A stretch of DNA of 64,000 bases from Alitta virens. Lineage: Eukaryota; Annelida; Polychaeta; Phyllodocida; Nereididae. Both the position numbers and the translations under genes were made by a program. The stretch lies in the NCBI GenBank assembly GCA_932294295.1, contig OW028581.1, positions 17,342,662-17,406,661 of the forward strand. The letters are read 5' to 3'. Positions within the stretch are counted from its first letter, which is position 1; every line of letters begins with the position of its first letter. This document shows positions 1-14,900 of the stretch, piece after piece. The notes beneath the pieces are model-generated. The model did no database searches and was not told where the DNA came from. It was given only the letters and a program-made list of their open reading frames with translations.

Positions 1-2059
1 CCCAGCCAAGACTTTGGCCCCCCAAGCCCCCCCCCCCCCATTCCAGATTTCTCCATTGGTCATTGGAGGTGCTGACCAAGGAAAACAGCAAATACTGTTG
101 ACCGGGGTATCTTTGGCTGCTTTTGCATAATGGATACTATTTTCTGCCATGAAATAGAAAAGTCATTTTCACAGCCATTGGTTGGACAGCAGCAATACTT
201 TGAACCAGGTTAATCAAAAATATACACCTATTTACCCACAAATGTTGATGTTTCATCACAATACCAAATTACAGCATTCAAAGTCAGTAAGAATTCTCCA
301 CCATGTAGTGTTTTTATAGTTGTTACATGAAGATCAAGACAAAGTCAGTAGTACTAGTAAGCTTGGCAGAGAGGGTGGCCTCTATGTTTATTTAGGACCC
401 AGAACTGAGGGCTCTAGGGCTCCTCCATGGCTTTTCTTTCTTGCAGGCCATTGCCTGTCTTTTTCTCATTGGCTAACTGCAGGCTTCCCTGTCAGTGCTC
501 TATTGGCCAAGAGGTTCTGGCCTCATGACCTTCAACCGTGACCTTTGGCCAGGTGTAATACATCCTTAACATTGACTCTTAACTTTAAGGTTTACACAAG
601 TAACAAGACTTTAAGGGTCTAAAAGATATATAATAATACCAGATCTATGAGAGTTGAATATAATCTTAGTTTTTCATAACATGACAATATGACCCTGTTA
701 CTTTAATGAACATATTTCTGCATACCCAAAACTTGGGACCCTTGAGGTCGTTTTGATCATGTCCAAAGATACCCCACACTGAACTTCAGAGGGCTGAAAT
801 AATCATTTTCTTTGGATTACCGAGAAATAGCTAAATAGTTTAAATTACCTATACACCATTTTGATCTCTGGGACATTCTCTGCAGAATACAGGCATTCAG
901 AGTAACTGGCATATTTACAACCAGGTTTCCTAGACTAAAGTATACATGCCCTAACATAGAGCAGAATGTAGAGTGCATTAAAGGTCATGCTTTTTTTATT
1001 TTACGAAGCTTATATATTATAGATCATATTTATTCAAAATAAGCCAATTCAGACTGAGCCTTAACAAAATCCCTTTTTTGCATAGACGGCCAAAGTTACC
1101 CCAGTTGACGGTATCAAAGTCACACATTAAACATTTTAGCTCATTTTTGTATTTATCGGTAAATTGGATTTAACCACCTACAAATGTATGCTACAGCAGC
1201 ATCATCCCTGCACCATTCTATCCATTAGCAATACTACAATCACTATAAGATCGCAATTCTGCAGGATTCCTATATTCAAGGCTGGATTGTCTAAGTTCTG
1301 TGGCCTGAAAGACTGAACATTAGTTAACCAGTCCCATTTCTTCTGTGACAATCTGACTTGTCTCACATGCATAGGGAACATAGGAAAATTACATTTATGG
1401 GTTTATTGCAGATAGCCTGGCTGTGGTTTACAATACTGTCTTCCTTTTTTTTTTACTTTTTTTTTAGATTAAACATCTTTAATTACAGTACTGCTGAACT
1501 TCCTTGTTACTTTACCAAAAACAATGCATTCAGACCCAGTACCCAATTATTTATCACTATCCAATCTATAAAAGTCTTCTTGAAACAACAGGTATGAGTA
1601 TATTCAGTACCAAAAGTGCATAGAAGACATGCTCTCTAATTATATTAATTATAAGTATTATAGTGTCTTTTTTTAATTAAATTGACACCACTAGGGTACA
1701 CTAATTTTCTACAATATTTACCAAATGTGAAACATGTTAATCAGGGAGATGCCTGCATATATATACACCATTCAGACCTTGGCTAGCATCCTTTTGCCAT
1801 GTTGAATTGTAGATGGCGCTATGATGTTCAACTATGTTTTCTACTTTAATTCAAGTCCTGCCACTGTTCTGGTATATATATTTATAAAAATTTTCATAAG
1901 GTCAATCGCTGGATCATCTCGAGTCAGATAACCGCTCGAATAAATGCGTAGTATCCATTTTCCAGTCGGCCCCATTCCAGAAGGTACAGCTACGCCACTG
2001 ATCTCTTCGCTGTTAATGGCTGGTAAATTTGTATTTTTTAATATACCTGAATTATTGTT
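1..2059. other. Upstream non-coding DNA, no gene seen
   Basis: I see no coding exon here. There is a C homopolymer at about 28-39 and a T-rich stretch at 1445-1466. Open frames are short and do not resemble known proteins. An 83-codon minus-strand frame at 1841-2092 lacks splice context. This is probably the 5' flank of the SIAH gene. Confidence 0.5.
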
Positions 2060-2089
2060 ATAGCATTTCAAAATGTCATGGGCGCAAAC

Positions 2090-2246
2090 CACGTGCAGGG
2101 CGTCTCGCTAATGTTTGTAAACAAACACACGTGCTCATCCAAAACTGCACGGAAACTGATGACGTCAGAGTTATCTGCGTCTGTGACGAAGCCACTAGAG
2201 ACCGAGATTTGCATCGGAGCGACTCTTCTTGGGACTCTTCAATCAG
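2090..2246 (+). promoter_or_regulatory. Probable SIAH core promoter and 5' UTR exon
   Basis: A locally GC-richer island holds two CACGTG E-boxes (2090-2095 and 2128-2133) and one perfect CRE palindrome TGACGTCA (2160-2167). It ends in a good donor (CAG before GTATTA) at 2246/2247. The next acceptor (ATTTCAG) ends at 2892, 40 bases before the SIAH start codon, so 2246 and 2893 can be joined as a 5' UTR intron. Seen: the motifs and splice signals. Inferred: that transcription starts at about 2170-2220 and that CREB/ATF and bHLH factors bind. No TATA box is visible. Confidence 0.45.
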
Positions 2247-2932
2247 GTATTACTTGTTTCTTTAGCGAAATAAATAGCATAAAAAGACACGATTAACGCC
2301 ACATGGGTATGGTGGCGTATATGTAGTACTTTGGAGACCGACGTGGAGTACTCTGTTCATGAAAAACGACCCGATTTCAATGTGTTTGTCTGATGCTTCA
2401 ATCTGGCGGCCATGTTTATTCTGATCTAGCCCTGCAAGGTCCTGTCCCTTCCCCTGTCAAAAGAACGACATCGTTAAATCGTGGCTTTACAAACTGCCTG
2501 GAGGTTGTGACAGTTATAGATTATGGTAATTCAGGTGTTTGTTTAATAAGTGAAATTTGGGTATTCTCGTGATACTGGAGTGTCTCAGAAGTTAGCTCAG
2601 TCCAAAGTCAACAATCAAAAGGAGGCATTGTGCTTCTGATTTGACAGTTATGTTCTCCCACCAACATGGGGATACCAGACTCCTTTCATTTGGTGAAAAG
2701 ACAAAGCAGTGGTTGGTAATGACAGTTAACATTTATCAAGAAATGACTTGTATTTTTGCTTTTTATTTTGAGATAGAAACGCAAAAGGGTTAATGGGTTG
2801 AAGTCATAGTCATAGTGTGATGACCAATTCCTCACAGTGGCTGGGATGCTATGCGGGTGATTCATAAATATGATATTCCTTTGATATTTCAGATGAACTG
2901 ATGAAGTGACAGCCAGGCAGTAGTGCTGCACC

Positions 2933-5900
2933 ATGAGCCGACAACAGCAGCCGGCTGGCACTGCCAGGCCTCGGCATAATTCTACAGGTGAGAATCTAAA
3001 AAAAATATTTTTGTTTTGCCTTTCTTTATGACTCACCCATGATCAAGGGTTATATGTGGCAGATGTGTGCACTTTAAAAGTTGGAATTTAAGATGTGTTT
3101 CTTGTATGGAGTCTATTTAGAATGTAATTTGTAAAAAAACGCCTATTAATTGTATTATAATCCTGCATCATAAGATAGTTGATTATACCTATGCTGTCTA
3201 CTTTACAGCAAAATGTCGACTTCAAAAGAACATATTTTTCTGTTGTGTCTTAATATGTTGTATTTTTCACAATAATACAGTGTGCGAAGATCTGAAATTA
3301 TTTTACAAGTGTGATCATAACTTGATACTGTAATTTGTGATAAGGGCAAGGATGTATCAATTGATACTTTTGATGTCATTTGAATTAACACTCAACATTT
3401 GTCTAATTCTTGTTATTGGTCTTTTTTCAGTGTCCAACAGCAGTAACAATGATTTGGCAAGTCTCTTCGAGTGCCCAGTGTGCTTCGACTACGCCTTGCC
3501 ACCAATTATGCAGTGCAGCAGTGGTCACATTGTCTGTTCCAACTGCCGACCTAAGTTGCAGCTTTGTCCTACGTGTAGGGGACCTCTCGGTAAGATTTAT
3601 TTTTATTTTTGTGCTTTCTAAAGAAAGGTGTAACGTCTTACATGCAAGTTTGAGTGAGTGCGTTATAGCAAACTTGAGTAGTTAAGCGGTTCAGGATTGC
3701 CAATCAAAAATACTACTTTCAGATTACATTTGTAGCTGTCTTTCATACGTTTATTGTTTCTTGTACATTTGTAAAAGCCCATTTACAAAGTTCCTCACTC
3801 AACATCAATTTATTTTTAAAGATATTTGCCTTTTCCATACAATAGAGCGAGTAATTTACAAAATCGTCAAAACAGGATGCAGTGTATGTATGATGATGAA
3901 CAACAAAGAAGGGAATCTGGATGTCTGAAAGTAGACTAATGAAGTTCATGCTGTGTTTCTTGACACATGTTTATGGATATAGTAGTTTATGCTCTATGGG
4001 AGGTGCAGGTAACAGGTGGATCAGAGGTAGGTGGGTCCGATAATGGATGCACCAGTTGGACATAACGCCACCTTTGATGGTCCTTAATATGTGTTATATC
4101 AAGTGAAGTGGCTTCACCTATTATACTTATTGCATCATGTACATGGAGTGATACTCCATCAGCAACATTTTCATTTATGACATCGGAGCTATTACGTTTA
4201 TAACTGTGGATGTCAGTCTGCGAAGTCTCACTTCACAGAACTTCAATTTCCCAAAGTGTTACGTCATAGGGTTTGTTGACTGTAAAGATAATAGACTGGA
4301 TTGTGGATAGTTAAGAGATATACAAAATATTGCCATTTGTCGAGCTTACAAGATGTTTTTGTCGAAACGAAAGCAACCTCAGATGTCTATGAAAGTATTC
4401 GAGCAGCTACTGAAGAAGCATTTCAACACAATTCGCTATTATTACACGCATGGTGAGTCAAGCAACTCTTGTATTAAGACCATGTTCATGATAATATGTG
4501 GCATCATGATGGCATGTTTAATTGACAGGTCTGATTGACATGCTCCACATTAAACCTCGGACTGGTGGCTAGAGGGTCATTGTTAAAGCTACAATCGTGA
4601 TGAACCCACACTTTTGTTTGATCAGTGAATTAGAAATGGCAGTGGGATGGATAAAATTTGTATTTTTGTTTAAGCGTCTAACATTGAAAATTTAATAGGC
4701 AAACAATAATTGTAATCATGTAATCATGATGGTTAGATTCAGATGCACACGTCCAATTAGCATTAGATTAATGACTCATGAACATTTTGCAAGTGCTGTA
4801 GTTGTATCAATTGTATCAAGTTGTAATATTGATGGGGTGTTGCCAGTAGCAGTTTTTAAAGCTTTGTAATGTACATAGTATGGCGTCTTGTCATAAGAAG
4901 GTGACATCAGCTTATTGTGCTCTCATGTGACAAATAATAGTCCAATTTTTAGTTGTTGTAAATATTGGTAGCCAATACACCTTTTTACCCCAGTTGTTTA
5001 AAATCATGTCTCCTAAATAATACATTGCTACATCAATTATGTAATGGCATGTCATCATGATTGCATAATCATATGATAATGAGACAGAATGAAGAGATAA
5101 TATGTATTGTAATTTACATAGATATTTATGCTGGTTGCTTGGTTTACTGTTGGTTGTCATATGCTGAGTTTTGAGCAGTGTTGAGTCTCTAAGAGTTGGG
5201 TTACATGAATGTATAGGGGAATTCTGAGGAGCTACTTGCTCAAAATGGGGATGAATTGAAGGAATTGTTCTTTGTTTACCAACTCTACCCCCTATTCATG
5301 GTCTATGCTTCAGGGCACAGTGTGGCTTTGTATCTTCATAAAATGCCTTAAAGCAGCTTTGAACATTGTTGGAAGGGTAAAAAAAAAGGAAGCTTAAAAA
5401 TAGGGCTGTGTGACAGTGTGTGTATATCATTGTATGCCATTTGTATTCCTTTTGTATATTGTATGGAAAGTTATGATACCGATATCATGTATGATATTGG
5501 CTGTAAACATGTTATTCAAACTTACTGACCAATTAATGTTGTTACAAAAGAGGCAAAGGTTTAGAAACAGAGCTTAGTGAGTTTCAGAGTGATTGAGTTT
5601 AACAGATTTGATGTATTTTGCTGGAGATCTATTTTTTATATCAAAACACAGAAAAAGCAGAGAGGCTGTTTGTGCTAAGCTCGCTAATGCCCATGGGGGC
5701 GGCCAAAAGAGATTCTCAAATCCCAAATATTTAGACCTTTTTTTTTTAGCAAATGTGTATGAAATAGTTGTGTATTTCAGGATTGCTAAGGTTAGAAAGA
5801 CGTAGCATCTTTCACAACTTTCCTTGTACTGTTTCATCACTTCGGCCAAGTTTGCTCCGATTCTAGGCTCGATAATGTATATATATATATATTATTCATG

Positions 5901-8900
5901 CCCAAATTATGACCAGATCATCACTTCCAGATGAAGTGTGGAGTCTAATTGCAACGCATAACTGTAGCCCAGGGCCATTTCGTTTGTAGTTGAGACTCTT
6001 ATGGAGTCTACGGAATGCAGATATTGACCCAGGTGCTGTAAGAATCCCACTCAGCATGTGTCTAGTTATTGCTTGAGTAAGTAAGCCGTTTACTAATGCC
6101 TTCCTGGAATGAAACTGAATAGTTTAAGGAAATTAATGATCAGTGGTACAAGAGGTCTGGAAATGTCCGAGAGACACCAATAATCATGATAATTATGATA
6201 CATGTAATAAGTTTGTGCAATATTAGAGGAATTACAATGTAATGATTTTACAGACACTGGTTGCCTTGTCAGTGATAAGAGGACTCGTCATGCTCACAGT
6301 TTAATAATTTTCCATAGGTCTTGTGTTAATCATAATGATTCAAAACCACATGGGCTGTTAAAAATTTAAATTCAACATCGCCTATATTATTACAATGACA
6401 CATGTATCTTTTTGATGCTCTGCTGTCAATAAAATTCTATATATAGATATTTATGCTGGTTGCATAAATATCTATATATAGAATAATATATATATTATTA
6501 GAAAATGTGTTCAACTGTGATCAACAAGCAACCTTTTATAGGATCATTTTGAGATTATACTAGGCTTTCTTCTTAAGCTCTTAGCCGCTTAGCATGCCTT
6601 AAGCAGTGTTAAGTGATAGTTCAGCTCCTGAATAATTTCAAGTCATGTATTAAAATAAGCTTGATTGTATGCCAAGTGACCTGGGCTGGGGTCTTGTCAG
6701 ATGTTCAACTTTTTCAAAATACAGTTGAGTTAAATCTTATTGTAGGATATTTTTGACATCATAAGAAGTTTCAGTGTCCGTCCTTTGTAGCATTTGTTGT
6801 TTAAAAATTAGTTCTGTCAGATTCCTAGATCATTAGATCAATTGTTACCAGAGCTCTCTTTAATGCTTGTAATACTTGTAATAGTGCAATGCTATGTGTC
6901 CCAAGTTCCCAATATGTTTATCGAATGCTCAACAGTAAATTGTTGAGCATTTTACAGGTTTTCTGATGTCAGAATTCTGAAATCCATATTCTAACATTTG
7001 TTCTAATCTACAGTAATGTTATTTTGAAATATGTTCGATCATTGAAGCATTTAGCAGAAAACTAAATTTTAGTCCCTAGATGCAAATCATACGCTAATCC
7101 GATGGGGATTTTTCATAGATTAATGACATAACTTTGTAAACTTTGGCCCTCACTGTATGAAAAAGTATATGAAAAATTTTAAAACAATTAAATGAGAACA
7201 ACGAGGGGTCATTCATTCCGGTAAGCCCTCTTCATTGCTCTAATTGGTGGGAAATTGATCAAACACCTGTCTGTGTGTCCATGATATAAAACAGGACAGA
7301 GTTTCAGACAGTACTTCGCACAAGACAGAGTGCATTGCTCTCTGCTGACGTGGGGTCCCAAAGAATTTCTACAACGATGAAAGCAGATTCTCGCTTATGA
7401 TTCTGGGCCTAATTTTTTTGCTGGTGGCTGCTGTATATTAATGACATGTGTAGCTATGTGCTGGTCAAAACAAACTGAATAGTTTTGCAATTAGGTTGCT
7501 CTGATGATACCATTGTGTTGTGCTGGATGGAGGCCCTAAGGCTGTGTTATGGATTCATTATTATGTGTCATTATGCAGCCATATCAAGTAATGAATGCAA
7601 CTTTGTCATTACTGCTCATTAGTTTGTATTATTGTGAGTGCAAGGACAGTATCATTCTGGGTTGTTTTTTTCCTGATATTTTTTGTTCTGTTCATCTCCT
7701 ATGTATACACTGCTATACATTCTATGCATAAAGAAAAATTGAGTACATGTATTATGAAGCCTAAGTCTACATGGTCAAAGTGAGTAATATATATGTTATC
7801 TCTATTACTATATAATCATATGATCATCATGCAATGTAAAGATTTGTATACTGTTCAGAAAATTGTCCATTCAATCCAATAGTATTGTAAAGCATTATTT
7901 TTGTTGCTTAATAATGACCTGTTCTTTCTGGCCTTTTTGTGTTACCTTGGTTACGGCACTTCATTCAGTTGATAGGTTTATTTAGAATAATCGACCGTTG
8001 TTAGAAATTCATATGATGAAAAGATGCAGATGTAACAAATGATCACTCAATGATGGCGTACTGAAATAACGGAAGACTAGTTTCCAGTGCAGTCCTTCAA
8101 TTCGGGTTGTATTCGAACAGTTTCAGTCTCAAGTTAAGCTTGTGAACAGTCTTGGGTCATTGGTCAAACAATTTAATTGATTTTAATCTTAAACATGTTA
8201 AAGTCCTTAGTGCTTTGGTTAAGTTGGGTCAGCATCTTTTGAAGCTCTTACAACTATACTTTTACTTGGGTTAAGTGCCAAGATCTTTAGACATAGTCCT
8301 GATCTCTCTCTTTTTCTCTATTGTTTACCGCACAGTCTCTCTTGTAGGAGTTAAAAAAGGGCTCGAGGCATTGGTGAGACGGAACTTATTCTTTGTTTGT
8401 TTATAAAACCAGCCGCCAGGAAGATATGAACCAAAGCCAATGTGTGTTATCTTTGCAGCGTCGACTTTGCAACAAAGTTGAACCATGAGTTGCCGAAAAA
8501 GAAATTGACTCTCTCTCGAAAGAAATTCAAATGTTTCGCTTTGATGTTGCCTCATTGTCATGGTTATTAGCCACTTTCTCTCACTTTAGCTTCTTGATAT
8601 CGTGGTTGCCACAACTTGGTGTATTTGTGATTCACAGTCCTCTTTGATTATTAGTTGTCTAGGTCATAAGTTCTGTTCAAATTAATGTCATAAAATCATT
8701 GGATGAAGTTTGAATACCACTATAGAAGTTACAAATGCTAGATATTATTGTGATCTTTAAGAATAACTTGTATTGTTTATAAAACTACAATTATTATGTT
8801 ATTTTCCTTTTGGTATTCATAATTGATGGATAAGAGTATTTCTATCAGTGGTTACAGAATAGAGATATGTTTATGTCAAGTTTTATGTACAGTAATTCAT

Positions 8901-11900
8901 TATATGGACATTAATTCTTTGAACGTTGAATGGAAGTATGAAATTTTTATGCGCAATGTCTTAGTTAACAATGAAGTAAATCGCTGACTGGGAAAGGCCC
9001 TGCTGCTGTTGCTGCTGCTACTGCTGCTACTGCTGCTGCTGCTGTATTTACAGACTTCTGTAATTACACATAGATCCAGTACGCAGAACTGATTGCTTGC
9101 TGCGGAGTCTGTGCTCTGGAAAAAAGTTGTCTTTCGGTTGATAAGTAAATTGGTACTGACTTGCTTCAGCCCCACTAATGGTGCTAGAGATCTCACCGGC
9201 TGACTAAGCCAACTGTTCTGAACTGTGGGATGTTGTAGTTTCTCTCGCTGTACATTTCCTCGTTCTTGTAATGCGGTCTGCAGTTGTATTGTGATTCTGC
9301 AGTATTTGCTTCGTAGTATTTACTTGGTTAATTGCAGTTTGCAGTCTTGTCTTTTGTAGACTTGATAATCATGATAATAAGGAAGCATTTTGGATATTTC
9401 TGGTGCTAACAATTCACAGTTTAAAGAGAATCCTGTAATAAAGTTTCAATTACCTCGCTGGTAAGACCACCTCACCATTAAGAACAGTTAATTGAGCTCC
9501 AACTAACACAATGTTTCTTGAACTTGTTTAATGTAGTTTTAGTAAATCTGGGTACTGCAGTTAGTTAAACTTTGTGAAAATAATTGTATAATGTACAGTT
9601 AATTGAGCTCCAATGGTGGTTTGTGTTTCTCACAACGATTCGTATATAGCCTTATACATTGTTTTGCTAAATCACATGATATTGCAGTTGGTAATGTCTG
9701 GTATTGTCTAGTGTTGGTTATTTTAACAAAGTTAGTATATGTGTTTACTGAGGTACTTGGCATGAATAATGGGTGTTGTTGTCTTTCAGTAATTATGTTA
9801 TAGGTTTCAAAATTGTTCTCGAGTGATGAAAGAAAAAATTGTCGGTTTCTGTTTTCTGGCAACCGATCATCGTAGCTTTTCTTAGTGAGGAAGACACCTT
9901 GAAAATATTATTGCGTTATAACATGCTTATATATTAATTCTTTGATTCTTAAAGTGTGAATTGCATGGACTTTTATGTTTTCACTACGTCAAACTATCCG
10001 ATTATTCAAAATTCTCAAAGTAAAACAGATCAACATACATATAATGTATGTTAGACTGCAGATAATAACCCTGATGATATATATGTATATATCGTCTGTC
10101 CATACCTATCCGTTTACCCTCATGAGAATGTTAGTATGTAGACATGGCCCCACTGTTTATAGAACTGTAATTGATCGTGGATCGACGTGTATAAGATTCT
10201 GTCTGCTGAGAAGACACCGCGTTTGACCTTACATCCGAAGCTTTAATGGCTTCTCTGGCTTTTGATGATGTTGGTTGAAGGTGCTCAACAAGACAGAAAA
10301 GAGATGCCGGAATTTGTCCGTGGAGTATTGGTATTTATCGTGTTCTTAATGTTACCATGAGAATATGATTACCAATCGCTGACTCCAGTATTTCATACAG
10401 AAATATGTATTCGTGTCTGACTTGTAAAATTGTAAGTTTGCAAAAAAATAGCATCAAACTGATTCAGAGTCTAGTATTGCCATTTTTATAAACTCTTTAT
10501 AAGATATAGCCATGGCAAACTTGGCATATCTGAATATCTAAAAGAATATTTTTCATCATATTTTCCTTATCATTGCTTATGAACAAATAGAACCAAGTAC
10601 AGCCTGGACAAGGAAATGCTGTTTGAAAAAAAATAATGATTCCAAAAAATGTTTCCTGAATTTGTGTAAAGTAGTTTTAGTAAATAAGCCTGGCAGCAGC
10701 AGCTGGTCTTTGCAGTAAGTTGAACTTCGTGAAAATAATTGTATAATGTAAATAATCATTTATAACTAAAGGTACTAGATGATTTATGTGACTATTAATA
10801 CAGCTTTGCAATTGAGAACTAGACTATAGGCTACATATATTATGGGCTACATTGAATCATTTGAATGTTGGGTTTTATTTGCTTCAGCTCATTCTGATAT
10901 TTATATATTCAGTATGAATTGAAGCCAAGAATATTTGAAACAGCGCAGTGTTTTGAATGCTGAATTGACTTAGGTGTTCAGCTTGATAAAGTAAACTCAT
11001 CGAACCAGCTGGGGTTGTGTTTACTCAAAATAAATAGTTAGCTTTTTGTCCCATTGATTATTGTATTTCAAGCACATTTTGATGAATATGCGTTCGATAT
11101 TTCCTCAATTAAACATTAGCGAAGGAAAATGTGAAATAAATGAACCTACAGTGGGGTTTGAGTTTGAAGTCGTTTACCTGTTCACTAAATGGCATTTCAA
11201 TGAATCCCAATAGAAATGCTACCGGGAGCCAGGATTTGAACCCATGACCTCCTGAGTCCTGTGTGGAAGTATGCAGCTCTCCCACATATCTGAGTAGGGA
11301 AGATAATGAGGGACATTTAATATTTATTGGTTACCAACGTTACAAGGCCAGGATTTGGAATCATGACCTATTCAACTCTGCTGTGGAAAGTTTATGGCAC
11401 TCTCCCACATAGCAGGGGAGGCGAGATAGATCAAACTGAGATAAAATCTGAAGCATCAGTGGGATGCGGTGGTACAGCAGCAGCAGCATCAGCAGCTGGG
11501 CTCAGATGCTCAGTAGTCACGGGTCATCCCAGCAGATGGATGCGGGCCTGCAGCAGCAGCATCAGCAGTAGGAGCCAACAGATGCAGTCAGCAAACTGCA
11601 GGATGTGGTAGTAAGGTCTTCAACAGTGCCCTAAGCTCTGCTAACTCAGAGCTAAGTCTTGGAATAAGTAAAGACTTAGGATTGTGCTGAGTACTGGGGA
11701 ATCCTATCGACCATCAAGGGAATGCAGAATGCAGAATACTGATTTTGTACAAGGATATGTAGCACAACACAGGACGTAAAACATATTAGCCTAACCTTTC
11801 TTTTATCATGTTTATAGGCATCATTGGATGTTACATGGATATCTTACCAAAGGACAACTATGTTTAAGTATGAAAACTGATTGGCAGAAGCAAAATTTGG

Positions 11901-14900
11901 AAATTTCATTATCTGAGACTACGGGATAAGTCATTTTTTGGCCATTAACCAAATCTTCAATAATTGTAATTTTGGTGCAATGAATACTCTATTCGTAACA
12001 TTATCAGAGTTCATGGTATTGGTTACTGTTTCATTGGATGAAAGTTTGATCTAATGTAATAAAATAACTTCCTGCATAATTTGTTCACATTAGAGAATGG
12101 AAATATGACTCCACAGGATAATGACCAATAACTCCTAGATGATGATGTTCATTTAGAACCTTGATTAGTCTAATAAATTGAAAAATATGGATATAACTTC
12201 TGCAGCAGTCTTAGTACTATGGTCGCAGTCATGAACTTAATATCCTGCGCTGGCCGGCTAAGTAGCCAGCTACGGCTACCGTTCGCAAAGAAAATGGGTA
12301 AGTTTGGTTTATGGACAAGAACACTGTTTACTAACTCATGATATACACTCTCATTTCCCAATGAAGTAGGTGAACTATTTGTTAGAGCATCTTCGGTTGT
12401 CCTGCACATATGTCTTATAAAATTGTATGTGGTTTTAAAGATACCTTTCATTTCACAGTTCGAGGTTCTCTAGTTTTCAGTGTGCTGAATTGCTGGGTTG
12501 ATCAGTTGGACCTGACCAATTAATAAGTTTAAGTTTTGATGTTCATGTAACTGTGAAATTCACCTACATGTATTTGGATGATTAAACAACTACAAACAAG
12601 GTATTTGAACAAGATAGTTTCTGATATGGGGGATTACACAGTTGTTAGTTTTAACTTCAACAGTTATGCCGTGCCAATTCTTCTTGCATTTCATGATTTT
12701 GCTATATTGGCAATTCACTGATATAATGTATTCTTGAAAAGTTTAGATCATATAACCTACTGATCTAGTTTGTATGGTTGTTAATTTAATGGGAAGTCTC
12801 AATTATCATTGCTAGCTAGTAGATTATCACATTGATTATGGCATGTGCACGTTACAGAATGTATGGGTGCAACGACCCGAAAATTTTCCAATTTCTGTTC
12901 GCTTACCCATGCCACGAATGCTAAATGATGGTACACTGTAATTGCGAGCATGCTCATCACGTCTATAATGAGCTTCCACAATATAGACAATTGGGTTTCC
13001 ATGGCAACTGTCATGGGGGCTATGTAATGATTGTTTAGATGATGGTGCTTGGAAGCCTTCAGGGAGACTTTTTCCCTGCTTTTGTTATTGTTCTAGATAA
13101 GCTCATATACAATCATGGGCTTGGCTGGGCTTGGCCATTGAAGACCTTAATAACATCCATTTCGTCTAATGCAATTTACAGCCCTCTATGAGTTTCATGC
13201 ATTTTGGGATGGTGCTCTGTACAGTCGTGTGAAGGACTGTTCGTAGGCTTTAAGGGTTGTCCAGCGTATCGTAAAAATATAACAGTGGTTTCCATGGCTG
13301 TATTTTTTTGTTAGTTTGTTAGCATATGGGATTGTGAAAGTCGTGTGGTATACTCATGATACTGTAGTCTAGTAGTGGAGTGTTAGATATGGCCAGGGCT
13401 AGGAAATTACCTTTCCTTATTTTAATTTCTGGAGTTATAATCATGACTATTCTATTCTGTAATTTACGCTTGAAAATAGGTGCCGATTTGTTTATCATGC
13501 CAAAAGCTCTTTCTAAAATATTTAGTAGCCCTTGGGCCACACTTATTTGATCTACACTTCGTGAGTCCCTCTCGGGGGAATTTTTAATGGGACGGTCGGT
13601 GTTGAATTCAAAGATGAAATGCATGCGATATAAAATGTTATTTAATTTTTCTGACGTCACATTTCTCATCATATATTGGAAGTTCCAAGAAGTCTCTCCT
13701 TGGCTTATAATCTGGAAAGTATAGTACCCAGATAGAACCTCCTCCCACTGTGGTTGATCAACCCAATCCACCATTGGTAGCATATCATTGAGTATAGCAT
13801 TCCTGGAAGGAAGCTAGTTAATGACCTTGTCGTTAAAAATAACCTTGCCTGGATCTCAAGTAGCAGTCTGATCAAGTGCCATGAGTTAGGGTCAAAGATA
13901 AAACTAACCAGATGTGCACCATTTGTTGAATTCTGGGTGTTTAGGGTTAGTCACAAAGGCAGTTAGTGGATATGCTAAGCTGCTGCTATAACTAGCTGAC
14001 ATTTGCTTGAGATGTGAATTTGGCTGTGCTTAGTATTCAGTGTCTATACTAAGGCAATGAAAGATCCCGCGTATGAAGTTAGTGTATGTTATGGAGTGGA
14101 CTCTTGTGTAACCCTCATGGGGGGGGGGGGGGGGACCTTTTGAACAGCAGCCATTTGTAATTAGAGGGCTGCACCAGCCTAATATCATGAACATCCTGAA
14201 CCAATATATTGTATTGTTGTATTGAATATCCAGTACATTATAATTATGATGATATTTGGATTATAATCAATGTAAATTTATTTTTAAGCGTAAATATCAT
14301 ACGTACACTGGTCAATATCATACACTGGGAATATTATGAACATAACGGACTTTTGGATTATGAACCAATGTCCATGGTTGGATAGAATATAGTGTATATG
14401 CATATCTAATATCTATAACACAGTTATGTATAATATATTGAATAATGTATATACATGTATTGTATGTACTCTTCAGTATACCTTAAATTCATGACCTCAT
14501 TAGGCTCAGTTTACACAATAAATTCCACTTTTCTGGTGGCCATGTTTGTCAGTATAGTACTTAGTCCAAAAATAAAAATTACAATAAAAAAGTGAAAAGA
14601 AAAAGGTTATGAGGAGAAACAGAGTGCACTAAGATATTTAAATTAAATGATGAAAACAGTTGATCACATTGAAGGACTCGACTCTTTTTGTTTGTGATGA
14701 ATATTTCATCACATTTAATAAGGAAATACAAAGACTGCAATGTAACGGATGAGATTTTTTGAAAAGGCTAGAGAGGAAAAAGAAGGTATTTATGCAAATT
14801 GGCTGCGAGATGTTGAAATGAGCTTGGGAATGGTGATAATGAGGACATTAGAGACAATAGAAGTGACAATGATGTTGACAATAGAGACTGGAAATGAACT

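Noticed and set aside
1841..2092. 83-codon minus-strand frame with a plausible-looking PAINSEEISGV sequence
   Set aside because: I could find no matching neighbouring exon, domain or good splice sites. It overlaps the SIAH promoter region.
8900..9196. Serine-run protein frame on the minus strand
   Set aside because: The run is the CTG microsatellite, and the flanks have no domain or splice signals.
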